NCBI GenBank assembly: GCA_903845125.1
Contig: CAIMWS010000043.1
Span: forward strand, 1 to 64,000
DNA: 64,000 bases
Direction of reading: 5' to 3'
Source: an uncultured Verrucomicrobiota bacterium
GTDB lineage: Bacteria > Verrucomicrobiota > Verrucomicrobiia > Limisphaerales > UBA1319
The number at the start of each line of letters is the position of its first letter. Within the stretch, counting starts at the first letter, position 1. The notes under the pieces were generated by a model. It saw only the letters and a program-made list of their open reading frames with translations. It ran no database searches and had not been told where the DNA came from. The translations under genes and the position numbers were made by a program. Of this stretch, positions 47,356-56,256 are shown piece by piece.

Positions 47356-49983
47356 TTACCGGCGTCGATCCTGGTTTTCTTTTGGATCCTTCGTGCTGCT
47401 ACCCGAACTGGGGGCGGTTCGTGCGGCCGGGCTGGATTGGGCACCGGAACGGGAGGAATCACTTCCCATGCTGGGCGAGTTACCCCGCGACGGAGCAGTA
47501 GGAGCAGAAGAGGATCTGGACGGAGCTGTCGCAGGAGTGCTGTAGCTCGGCGCTGATGCAGGAGACGAGGGCCGGCTGTAGCTGGGTGAGGAGGACGCGC
47601 CGGGTGACGAATAGCTGCGCGAGGGCGCTGTGCCGGAACTGGATCCACTGGATCCTGACGAGGATCGGGATGACGGATAGGAAGGCTGGCTTACGGACGG
47701 AGCCGAGGCCCCAGACGATGTGCTACCACCGCGCACGGGAGCGGTGGAATAAGATCGCGAAGCGCTCCCAGCATCTGGAGAGCTGGAACCACCCGGGGAG
47801 ATGCGTGTCCCCCCGTACGCAGGAGGTGAGCTCGCATTTGCCGCCGGACGACTTTCCACCCGCTTGGGAGAATTATCCTGCATGGTTTGCTGCCACGGTC
47901 GCGCGGAGGCGGTTGGCGGGGAACTTGGGGATTTCGTGGAACCGCCCGATGGTGGTTGGGTTGTTACTGGATTGGGATTAGCCCCACCTGTGCCTCGGGA
48001 ACCAGCGGTGAGAGCGGTGCTGGGATTGCTGGCTCCGCCAACCGGCGCAGGCCGGGTTCCAACCGCTGGCGATTGGCGATCAGAAGCCGTTGGCGCAGTT
48101 GTGGAACTACCGGTTTGTCCCATGCCAACCGGCCTGCGGGAACCAACCGTTGGCGCCGTGCCAGTACCGGTATTGCCACCGCCTGGTGCTGGACGGGTTC
48201 CAACCGCGGGCGGTTGACGATCTGACGCTCCCGGCTGAGTCGTAGAACCAGTGGCTTGGCCCGGGCCACCCGGCCTGCGGGAACCCACTGCTGGGGCCGT
48301 GCCGGTGCCGGTATTGCCACCGCCTGGTGCTGGACGGGTTCCAACCGCGGGCGGTTGACGATCTGACGCTCCCGGCTGAGTCGTGGAACCGGTGGCTTGG
48401 CCGGGGCCACCTGGCCCGCCGGAACCTCCTAATGGTGGCCGGCCTCCGGAGATATCACTCCCTCCGACATTCGGCCTGGTCCCTATAACTGGCGCGCCTG
48501 CGGGTGGGCTTCCTTTTTGAGGAGGAGTTCCTCCTCCGGGACCGCCGGCTACTCCACCTTGCGGTGGGCGTGGCGCAGTGGATCCACGATCTCCGGCGGC
48601 CGGCGGCTTCATTCCCGGTCCGGGGCCGGCGCTATTACGCCCCGGGGCCAGGTGGGGAACCGGTGGCGGATTAGCTGCCAATTGCGGACGGTAAAGAACG
48701 CCCGCGGAGCGATCCAAACGATCCCGAACTTTCCCGGGTGATCCCGGGGGCACGGGACGAATGGGAATCACTTTGACTTCCGCGCGGGTAAAGGCCTTGA
48801 TGTGGGCGGGGTCCAAACCTTGATTCATAACCACCCTATCCCGGCCCCAAACATATTTATTCACGACGACGCTTTGCACAAAAACCGGTTGCACCTGCCG
48901 CGGTGGCAGACAATACAAATGCAGGTTGCGATCCATTACGTTCTTATAGTGGACGAAGGTGAAGTGCCCGAGGCTGATCCCAAAATCGCATTCAGCCCCG
49001 ACCCGGGCCCCCAGATAAACAAATCCTTGCTCCGGCTCGTAAACCGCCTGGGGAGGCAAAGGGGCCCACCCACAGTAAACCGGGGTTCGTCTCCAGCATA
49101 CCCAGGAGGGAGCCCAAGTGGTACCCGGCAGCCATAGCCATCCGTGCTGAGGATGATTCCACCATCGGCCATAATGAAATGGCGCCCAACCCCAGGAGTA
49201 ATCAGACATCCAATACCAACCGGCATCCGTATAAACCCAGTGGCCGCGGTCAAAATACGGGCGCCAGGCAGCATTTTGCCTGGCAACTGACGGCTGCCAA
49301 ACCCAACCAGATTCCGGCATATTGATCCATGTCCCATAAGGGGCAAGGTTGTCGTAGAAATAGGCTGGCGACTCGCTCACGGTTTCGGTTACGGCCACAG
49401 TGTTCGGATGGGACGTTGTTTCAACCAGGATGTCCGGATGGGACGCCGTTTCAACAACGGTCTCCGTGGGAGTGGTTTCCACCATGGCTGAGGCAGGCGA
49501 ACTCACGGGCGGGCGTGTGGCGGGCTGGAGGGGCTTGGGCCTGGCTGGCTCGGCTGGCGGCGCATTGACGACAATTGGTTTGGCTTCCTCCCGCAATACC
49601 TTCCCCCGCTGGATCAAAGCCGTCACCACCCTGGGGGAGAGGCCAATATCGTTTAAATAAAGCAACTCCTCAGCGGTGGGTTGGTAAGGAATATTGGAGT
49701 TTTCAATAAAGGCAATCACCACCTTCTCGTCCAAATTGGATTGCGCCAGCTTTACTATCTCAGCCAGCCCGGGAGAAACCAATTTGCCATCCGCACGTTC
49801 CACCTCCACTGGTTGCTCGGTTGTGGTAACCGCTTCCTCCGTGGTGGTGACCGGATTGCCAGAGCCAGGCTCGGCTCCCGCGAGAGGCATGGCTGGGCCG
49901 GCATTTTCAGTCTGCGCCAAAACCAATCCCACCATTCCGCTTAAAAGTAGAAATATTATCGCCAGCCAGGTCGGTTTTTTCAT
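47356..49983 (-). CDS. DUF6600-like W/Y-rich domain protein with long low-complexity P/G/S/T C-terminal repeat region
   Basis: 875 aa; signal peptide; YGTWINMPESGWVWQPSVARQNAAWRPYFDRGHWVYTDAGWYWMSDYSWGWAPFHYGRWWNHPQHGWLWLPGTTWAPSWVCW; C-terminal PAVGTRPAPGGGNTGTGTAP repeats. Confidence 0.8.
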   Translation of the reverse strand: MKKPTWLAIIFLLLSGMVGLVLAQTENAGPAMPLAGAEPGSGNPVTTTEEAVTTTEQPVEVERADGKLVSPGLAEIVKLAQSNLDEKVVIAFIENSNIPYQPTAEELLYLNDIGLSPRVVTALIQRGKVLREEAKPIVVNAPPAEPARPKPLQPATRPPVSSPASAMVETTPTETVVETASHPDILVETTSHPNTVAVTETVSESPAYFYDNLAPYGTWINMPESGWVWQPSVARQNAAWRPYFDRGHWVYTDAGWYWMSDYSWGWAPFHYGRWWNHPQHGWLWLPGTTWAPSWVCWRRTPVYCGWAPLPPQAVYEPEQGFVYLGARVGAECDFGISLGHFTFVHYKNVMDRNLHLYCLPPRQVQPVFVQSVVVNKYVWGRDRVVMNQGLDPAHIKAFTRAEVKVIPIRPVPPGSPGKVRDRLDRSAGVLYRPQLAANPPPVPHLAPGRNSAGPGPGMKPPAAGDRGSTAPRPPQGGVAGGPGGGTPPQKGSPPAGAPVIGTRPNVGGSDISGGRPPLGGSGGPGGPGQATGSTTQPGASDRQPPAVGTRPAPGGGNTGTGTAPAVGSRRPGGPGQATGSTTQPGASDRQPPAVGTRPAPGGGNTGTGTAPTVGSRRPVGMGQTGSSTTAPTASDRQSPAVGTRPAPVGGASNPSTALTAGSRGTGGANPNPVTTQPPSGGSTKSPSSPPTASARPWQQTMQDNSPKRVESRPAANASSPPAYGGTRISPGGSSSPDAGSASRSYSTAPVRGGSTSSGASAPSVSQPSYPSSRSSSGSSGSSSGTAPSRSYSSPGASSSPSYSRPSSPASAPSYSTPATAPSRSSSAPTAPSRGNSPSMGSDSSRSGAQSSPAARTAPSSGSSTKDPKENQDRRR
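47960..48420 (-). repeat. About three in-frame copies of a 141-bp (47-aa) tandem repeat in the DUF6600-like gene
   Basis: The ggttcc landmark ends at about 48060, 48201 and 48342 (period 141); protein unit VGTRPAPGGGNTGTGTAPAVGSRRPGGPGQATGSTTQPGASDRQPPA. Confidence 0.85.
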
Positions 49984-50178
49984 AGGTCGCTCCGTGTTTC
50001 GATTCCTCGCGGAACCGGTTTCAGTTTGGTCATCAGCCGATGCCTGTCATGGTCACACCCTCGATCCGATCCGTTCACCGTCTGTTGACTCCCACCTTCA
50101 ACTTAATAGAAGCAGTTATGTCCCACAAGGATAGACGTTTTCAAGCAATTCCTATTCACCGGGTCCCTTGATCCAAAC

Positions 50179-50381
50179 CAAGGTGGCTGATCATTCTGCC
50201 GCGGTTCCCCACTTTTCGGCTTGTTGAATGTTCATTTGAAGGGCCGGTGCAGGTTCCCATCCCCCCGCAAACTGCCCCGCCATCCAGAATTGAAACATGG
50301 AACATCCTGTCTGGCAGCACTTTAAGGAGGGCCGCAGCCTTCCATTGCCAGGTCGGCCAGAGTGGTAACAAGGTGGCTGAT
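50179..50381. repeat. Intergenic segment bounded by 13-bp direct repeats (CAAGGTGGCTGAT), 190 bp apart
   Basis: CAAGGTGGCTGAT at 50179-50191 and 50369-50381. Confidence 0.6.
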
Positions 50382-50540
50382 TGGCCGTTCCAGCCACGCT
50401 GAAAATTATTCCGAAATTCTTTTGAACATTTTGCCGGCTCACCTTTCCAACTTATCAGAAGGTTTTGGTTCGGTGAGTGAAAAAGCGGATCTCCCGAAGG
50501 AAGATTTAAAACAGGTTGGTTTAGGTTAGTTGGTTGGCTC

Positions 50541-50574
50541 CCGCCGGTGAAAAAATCACCGGCGGTTTGCTTTT
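50541..50574 (+). terminator. Stem-loop with T-rich tail in + orientation (10-bp perfect stem)
   Basis: CCGCCGGTGA-AAAAA-TCACCGGCGG followed by TTTGCTTTT; overlaps the 3' end of the minus-strand Sel1 gene. Confidence 0.55.
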
Positions 50575-51065
50575 GGGCATGCAGGCTCAGGTGAAAAAGT
50601 TTCCACCTTGCGTTTGCCCTCCTCAATCTCCTCCGGGGCCATTCGTTCCAGAGTGGATTTCTGCATTTTCAGAGCGAGGGCGTGGCCACTGTTGGCAGCC
50701 AGGGTCAGCCATTTGTAAGCTTCGGCGTGATTCCGCACCACACCACGTCCAATAACATACATCATTCCCAAATTGCATTGAGCTTGAGCATGCCCCTGGT
50801 CGGCCGCTTTCCGGAACCATTCAGCGGCCAGGTAGTAATCCTTCGCCACCCCCAAGCCATCGTGGAACCGCTCGGCGAGATCAAACTGGGCCTGGGCATC
50901 GCCCGCTTCGGCTTTGGCCTGGCCCCGCTCCGCCAGGCTGCTCCGCCCATTTTCAAGCACGTTGCGCCACCGTGAGGCCGCCGCCTTGGCTTCCGGCACG
51001 GAACCCAGCACTCTTTTTGCGCCTTGCGCCAGGGCGTAAATGGTTCTGATCCAACCCACGGTCAA
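50556..51065 (-). CDS. Sel1-repeat (TPR-like) protein
   Basis: 169 aa; GDAQAQFDLAERFHDGLGVAKDYYLAAEWFRKAADQGHAQAQCNLGMMYVIGRGVVRNHAEAYKWLTLAANSGHALAL; probable TTG start overlapping the stop of the upstream gene. Confidence 0.85.
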   Translation of the reverse strand: MTVGWIRTIYALAQGAKRVLGSVPEAKAAASRWRNVLENGRSSLAERGQAKAEAGDAQAQFDLAERFHDGLGVAKDYYLAAEWFRKAADQGHAQAQCNLGMMYVIGRGVVRNHAEAYKWLTLAANSGHALALKMQKSTLERMAPEEIEEGKRKVETFSPEPACPKANRR

Positions 51066-52603
51066 AACTTGGTTTGCTTGGGAGCGGTGCTCATTGGAAA
51101 ACTATCGGTGCGGAAGGGTGAGGCAGGCAAGCCCTCTTTGTTGAATAAATTGACCACCGGGTAATCCGCCCATCCATAGCGCACCGCCATGGGATGCGGA
51201 ATTTCCGGCGCCTGCACCACCACCTGGTTCTTTTGAATCCGCGCATTGGCCCACACGAATATCCGGTCCGGACCGCAAATGGAAAATCCACTCAACAGTC
51301 CATCCCGCGACTCCAATCCGCGCCCGATTTCGCCAAATTGGAGCACAATCTTGTCTTTCTCCACTTTTTGCCTTTGAAAAACGGGGCCCATGGCCACCAA
51401 CCGCTCCCGGTAGGCAATTTTGCGGGCCAGCAAAGCCAGGCGCTCGCCAACCGGGGCTTTGTGGACGGGATGAATGTTGTCCTTCTCGCCCCAATCCGTG
51501 ATGACCGCCAGCCCCACGTTTTTCATGGTTTGGGCCGCCAGCAATTGCGCTTCCCGCAGTTCAGCCCAGGTGCTTTCACCAGGCGCAGCGGTGATGACCG
51601 GCAGCGGCCTTTTCAAGTCCCGGTCCCAAGGCGCCAACTGGACCGCTAAAAACGGTAAATCACCCTGGCCCCAATCCCGCCGCCAGGAGCGGATCAAATC
51701 CGGGAATAGCCTCCGATATTGCCAGGCGCGATCGGCATTGGCCTCGCCTTGATACCAAATGGCGCCACGGATCGCAAACGGCTTCAGCGGAGCGATCATT
51801 CCGTTGTATAATTCCCCGGGACACCACGGAGCCCGGGGACGCGGCCGGTCCAGCTTTCGCCCGGCCTGCTCCAAATCCGACTTTTCCTGTGACCATCGCA
51901 GCAAATCCACCTGGTAACGCTGAACGGCTCCCGGAAATGCATCCAGGATGGTTTCCTGATACTCCGGACTGGCGGCCAGGGCCGCCCGACTCATCCAAGC
52001 TTCCGCTGGCGAACCACCCCAGGAGGCGTGGATCAATCCCACGGGCACCCGGCGTGCGGCCCGCAAAGACCGCCCAAAATAATAGGCCACTGCCGAAAAA
52101 TTACTGACCGCGCTGGGGCTGCTGGCTTGCCAGGTCCCCTGGATATCACTGGCGGGCGCGTCGGATTTCAATTTCGGAACCGTGAAGCACCGGAGCATCG
52201 GATCGTCAGACTCTTGAATATCCGCCTCGGACTGGAAGGACCGGGCTAAAGGCCACTCCATATTCGATTGCCCGCTGCATAGCCACACTTCGCCCACCGC
52301 CACATTGGTCAATTCCAGGGTGTTCTGCCCAACCACCTTCAGGCTGTAAGGCCCTCCGGCGTTCTGCGGCGATAATTTCGCCATCCAAATCCCGTCTTTG
52401 GCGATGGCCGAGGCCTTCTGTCCGCGAAACTCCACCGTCACTTTTTCGCCCGGATCGGCCTGCCCCCATATCGGCACAGCAACGCCTTGTTGCAGCACCA
52501 CGTTATCCGAAAACAGATGATGCAAACGCACCTCCGCCCGGGCTTGTGAAGCCAGGCCAACCAGGGCGGCCAGGCTGACAGCATGTATTACATAGCGGAC
52601 CAT
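51062..52603 (-). CDS. Sialate O-acetylesterase family protein (secreted)
   Basis: 513 aa; LHHLFSDNVVLQQGVAVPIWGQADPGEKVTVEF; VWLCSGQSNMEWPL; IWYQGEANADRAWQY. Confidence 0.93.
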   Translation of the reverse strand: MVRYVIHAVSLAALVGLASQARAEVRLHHLFSDNVVLQQGVAVPIWGQADPGEKVTVEFRGQKASAIAKDGIWMAKLSPQNAGGPYSLKVVGQNTLELTNVAVGEVWLCSGQSNMEWPLARSFQSEADIQESDDPMLRCFTVPKLKSDAPASDIQGTWQASSPSAVSNFSAVAYYFGRSLRAARRVPVGLIHASWGGSPAEAWMSRAALAASPEYQETILDAFPGAVQRYQVDLLRWSQEKSDLEQAGRKLDRPRPRAPWCPGELYNGMIAPLKPFAIRGAIWYQGEANADRAWQYRRLFPDLIRSWRRDWGQGDLPFLAVQLAPWDRDLKRPLPVITAAPGESTWAELREAQLLAAQTMKNVGLAVITDWGEKDNIHPVHKAPVGERLALLARKIAYRERLVAMGPVFQRQKVEKDKIVLQFGEIGRGLESRDGLLSGFSICGPDRIFVWANARIQKNQVVVQAPEIPHPMAVRYGWADYPVVNLFNKEGLPASPFRTDSFPMSTAPKQTKF

Positions 52604-52687
52604 GTTAATATTCCTGCCATTTCCACTTCAGTTGTCAATGGAATTCGATTGTCATATGAATTCCCGGGCCACCCGCCTTATTTTAAA

Positions 52688-53599
52688 TCAACTCCCCAGG
52701 GGGGCCGGCTTGGCATCCTGTTTCCCGCGATGATACCGCCGCCGGTGCTCCCTGGGCGAGATCCCAAAGACGCGGGTGAATTGGCGGGTGAAATAATTGC
52801 TGTCATTGAAGCCCACATTGAACGCCACCTCGGTGATCGTTCCGGAGTCGCGGCGCAGCAAATGGGCGGCCCGCTGCATCCGGAGCTGGATCAAATACGC
52901 GATCGGTGAAATGCCCAAAGCCGACTGAAAAGCCCTGATGAAGCTGCGTTTGGACATGTGGGCTATCCCCGCCAGTTCGTCGAGGTGGATCGCTTTGTTA
53001 TAGTGTTTTTCCAGGTGGCTGATCGCCTCCCCGATCCGCAACAAAGAGCACGAATCCGGATTGGGGGTACGGCTGTAACAACGTGACAAATACCCAATGA
53101 TCTGCATGAACGCCACCGTGGCAAAAAAACCGTAGCCGGGCGTGCGGGCCGCCAATTCCTTATCCAGCTCATCCACGAAACCTGAAACCACTTCCAGTTC
53201 CGCCGGAGCCAGGTGCAACCGGCTTTTGAACTGGTGCCGCGCCCGCCAGGCGGGTTCGAGGGTAAAAAGCGCATGATAACCCGGCAGCGTGGCCAGATCC
53301 GCCATCTCCAGGAGCAATTTTTCCGGCTGGAACAAAATATTGATCAGGCAGAGGTTTTCCATGTTTTGGTAATCGTGCGGCCGTGAACCGCCAATCACAA
53401 AAACATCCCCGGCCGACAGTGGCCAGGATTCCGTCCCGGTGATATGCAGCCCATGCCCGCCCGTGATCAGGACGATTTCCGCAAACTCATGGGCGTGGAG
53501 CCCAAACGGCTCCTGCGGATCGCGCCGGGCCACGGCGAGGGGTACTCCGTCCGACTGGAACCAATCTGATGTTTTTAACGTTCGAATCTCAACTGCCAT
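52688..53599 (-). CDS. AraC-family transcriptional regulator with N-terminal cupin
   Basis: 303 aa; cupin-like HAHEFAEIVLITGGHGLHITGTESWPLSAGDVFVI; AraC HTH IHLDELAGIAHMSKRSFIRAFQSALGISPIAYLIQLRMQRAAHLLRR...VGFNDSNYFTRQFTRVFGISPREHRRRY; divergent from rhaA. Confidence 0.95.
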   Translation of the reverse strand: MAVEIRTLKTSDWFQSDGVPLAVARRDPQEPFGLHAHEFAEIVLITGGHGLHITGTESWPLSAGDVFVIGGSRPHDYQNMENLCLINILFQPEKLLLEMADLATLPGYHALFTLEPAWRARHQFKSRLHLAPAELEVVSGFVDELDKELAARTPGYGFFATVAFMQIIGYLSRCYSRTPNPDSCSLLRIGEAISHLEKHYNKAIHLDELAGIAHMSKRSFIRAFQSALGISPIAYLIQLRMQRAAHLLRRDSGTITEVAFNVGFNDSNYFTRQFTRVFGISPREHRRRYHRGKQDAKPAPLGS

Positions 53600-53693
53600 T
53601 CCCCGCTCGCTTCCAATTCCAAACCCAAAGCTCTCAACAAAACCAACCCCACCGAATCATTTTGGCAATTTTGTGCTATTATTTGGCGCGATC

Positions 53694-53711
53694 GTCAAGG
53701 ATGCGCTTGAC
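53694..53711. promoter_or_regulatory. Perfect inverted repeat in the araC-type regulator/rhaA divergent intergenic region (possible operator)
   Basis: GTCAAG-GATGCG-CTTGAC about 50 bp upstream of the rhaA ATG. Confidence 0.35.
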
Positions 53712-53760
53712 CAGAACCGCTAAAATTGCAGAATACTGAAAATCCAAAAAAGATTGCCCT

Positions 53761-55029
53761 ATGAGTAATTTGAAAAAAAATATCGAAGGAGCCTATAAAC
53801 TGGCTAAAGAACGTTTTGCCGATCTGGGCGTGGACACCGATGCCGCCGTCAAAAAACTGGCAAAAACCCCCATTTCACTGCACTGCTGGCAGGGGGACGA
53901 CTGCGGCGGTTTTGAAAAACAGGGAGAGTTGGGCGGCGGGTTGGCCGCCACCGGAAACTACCCCGGCAAGGCCCGAACCCCGGCCGAACTCCGCTCGGAT
54001 GTCGAAAAAGCCCTGGCGTTGATCCCCGGCAAACATCGTTTTAACCTCCACGCCTTTTATGCGGAAGTGGGCGGCAAGAAAGTGGACCGGAACGAACTGG
54101 GGCCGGAGCACTTCAAAGGCTGGATTGATTGGGCCAAGTCGCTCGGTTTGGGAATGGATTTCAACCCCACCTATTTTGCCCATCCCAAGGCAGCCGATGG
54201 CTTCACCCTTTCCCACAGCGATAAGGGCATCCGCAATTTTTGGATCGAACACGGCATCGCCTGCCGCAAAATCGGAGCCGCCATGGGCAAAGCCTTGGGC
54301 ACCCCGTGCGTTACCAATGTATGGATTCCTGACGGCTATAAGGACATTCCCGTGGACCGCAAAGGCCCCCGCGAACGATTGGCGGAATCGCTGGATAAGG
54401 TATTCGCCCAATCCATCAGCCCAAAATTGAATCTCGACGCCATCGAAGGCAAACTGTTTGGCATCGGTTTTGAGAGTTACACGGTCGGCTCGCACGAGTT
54501 CTACCTGGGGTATTCGGTCAAAAACAACAAACTCCTCTGCCTCGACGCCGGCCATTACCATCCCACGGAAAGCCTCGCCGACAAAATCACCGCCGTTTTC
54601 TCGTTCCTACCCGAAATCCTGCTCCACGTCAGCCGCGGCGTGCGCTGGGACAGTGACCATGTCGTTATTCTGAATGACGACCTGCTCGCGCTCGCTCAGG
54701 AATTGGTGCGCGGGGATTATTTATCCCGGACCCATATCGGCCTGGATTTCTTCGATGCCTCCATCAACCGCATCGCGGCCTGGGTCATCGGCACCCGCTG
54801 CATGATTAAAGCTCTCTTAATGGCCATGCTTGAGCCCATCGATGATTTGCGCCGCCTGGAGGCGGAAGGCCAGCATACCGCCCGCCTGGCCCTCCTGGAG
54901 GAGTGCAAAACTCTGCCGCTGGGCGCGGTTTGGGATTATTATTGCACCACCCAAAACGTCCCCGTGGGAATGGCTTGGATGGAAGAAGTCAAAGCTTATG
55001 AGGCGGCGGTGACCAGCAAACGTCAATAA
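53761..55029 (+). CDS. rhaA: L-rhamnose isomerase
   Basis: 422 aa; [86 protein letters not shown]. Confidence 0.96.
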   Translation: MSNLKKNIEGAYKLAKERFADLGVDTDAAVKKLAKTPISLHCWQGDDCGGFEKQGELGGGLAATGNYPGKARTPAELRSDVEKALALIPGKHRFNLHAFYAEVGGKKVDRNELGPEHFKGWIDWAKSLGLGMDFNPTYFAHPKAADGFTLSHSDKGIRNFWIEHGIACRKIGAAMGKALGTPCVTNVWIPDGYKDIPVDRKGPRERLAESLDKVFAQSISPKLNLDAIEGKLFGIGFESYTVGSHEFYLGYSVKNNKLLCLDAGHYHPTESLADKITAVFSFLPEILLHVSRGVRWDSDHVVILNDDLLALAQELVRGDYLSRTHIGLDFFDASINRIAAWVIGTRCMIKALLMAMLEPIDDLRRLEAEGQHTARLALLEECKTLPLGAVWDYYCTTQNVPVGMAWMEEVKAYEAAVTSKRQ

Positions 55030-55042
55030 TCCGGATATATTT

Positions 55043-55082
55043 GGATGGCCGGCCCCCTCGGGCCGGCCATCCCCCCTTTTTT
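55043..55082 (+). terminator. Rho-independent terminator between rhaA and rhaT
   Basis: Perfect 13-bp stem GGATGGCCGGCCC / GGGCCGGCCATCC with 4-nt loop CCTC, followed by CCCCTTTTTT. Confidence 0.85.
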
Positions 55083-55121
55083 CGACCCTCTATATCAAAC
55101 CCCATATCGAATTACCTGCAT

Positions 55122-56237
55122 ATGAATATGACCACCCCGAGTGAAGCAGCCCCCATCCTGGGCATGTTGCTCTACATTATTGGCGGGTTGACTGGCGCCG
55201 TTTTCTACCTGCCCTTCAAAAAGGTTAAAAATTGGGCCTGGGAAAGCTACTGGATGGTTTACAGCGTGGTGGGTTTGATCCTCGTTCCCTGGCTGTTGGC
55301 CTTTGCGGTGTCGCCCAATCTGATCACCCTGCTCAAAAACACCAAACCCAGCATCCTCGGCTATTGTTTCCTGTTTGGAGCCATGTGGGGGGCGGGTGGA
55401 TTGACGTGGGGCCTGATGATCCGCTACCTCGGGGTCGGTTTGGGGCTGGCGGTTGGATGCGGTCTTTGCGCCTCCGCGGGCACTCTCATTCCCCCCATTT
55501 TCAAAGGAGAATTGGGAACCCTGATGGCGAAAAACTGGGGCATTGCCACCCTGGTTGGCGTCGGCATTTCCCTGGTGGGCATCGTGGTTACCGGCGCCGC
55601 CGGCATGTCCAAGGAGCGGGAGCTATCCGAGGCGCAGAAAAAGGCCTCCGTCGCTGAATTCGATTTTGAAAAAGGCATCCTGGTAGCCCTTTTTTCCGGC
55701 ATCATGAGTGCCGGCATGGCCTTTGGCCTGGGCGCTGGCGCCGACATTGAAACCCGGGCGGTGTTGATGGGAACGCAGGAAACCTGGAAAGGGATTCCCG
55801 TGCTGGTGGTGGTTTTGCTGGGCGGTTTTACCGTCAACGCCCTTTGGTGCCTTTTCCTGAACGTTAAAAATAAAACCTTGGGTGATTACACCAGGCAGGA
55901 TGCCCCCATGGTTAACAACCTGATCTTTGCGGGCGCCGCCGGTGCCATCTGGTGCCTTCAGTTTATCTGCTACAAGATTGCTGATTCCAAAAGTGGCGAC
56001 TTCGCTTTTGCGGGCTGGACCGTTTTCATGTCGAGCATGATCATTTTCAGCTCCTTGCTCGGGATCGTGATGCAGGAGTGGAAAGGTGCCAGTTCGCGCA
56101 CCAAATCACTGCTGTTCGCCAGTCTGGCGATCCTGGTCACCTCCCTGGTGACTATTGGTTATGGCAACAAATTGAAATCCGAGGAAAAACCAGCCGCAAA
56201 AATCCCCCTGCAATTGAATCTTCAACAATCCCGGTAA
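55122..56237 (+). CDS. rhaT: L-rhamnose/proton symporter RhaT family
   Basis: ORF track from 55041; ATG at 55122 gives MNMTTPSEAAPILGMLLYIIGGLTGAVFYLPFKKVKNWAWESYW; GAMWGAGGLTWGLMIRYLGVGLGLAVGCGLCASAGTLIPP; multiple TM segments. Confidence 0.93.
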   Translation: MNMTTPSEAAPILGMLLYIIGGLTGAVFYLPFKKVKNWAWESYWMVYSVVGLILVPWLLAFAVSPNLITLLKNTKPSILGYCFLFGAMWGAGGLTWGLMIRYLGVGLGLAVGCGLCASAGTLIPPIFKGELGTLMAKNWGIATLVGVGISLVGIVVTGAAGMSKERELSEAQKKASVAEFDFEKGILVALFSGIMSAGMAFGLGAGADIETRAVLMGTQETWKGIPVLVVVLLGGFTVNALWCLFLNVKNKTLGDYTRQDAPMVNNLIFAGAAGAIWCLQFICYKIADSKSGDFAFAGWTVFMSSMIIFSSLLGIVMQEWKGASSRTKSLLFASLAILVTSLVTIGYGNKLKSEEKPAAKIPLQLNLQQSR

Positions 56238-56256
56238 ACCTGTTAAGGTGAGTCTT

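Noticed and set aside
47960-48420. Possible CRISPR array from the regular repeats
   Set aside because: The period is 141 bp, the repeats are in frame within a coding sequence and translate to a P/G/S/T-rich protein repeat; there are no short repeats with unique spacers.
50156-50626. 156-aa minus-strand ORF as a protein-coding gene
   Set aside because: Overlaps the Sel1 gene end and a hairpin, no domain, and the region looks like an intergenic repeat.
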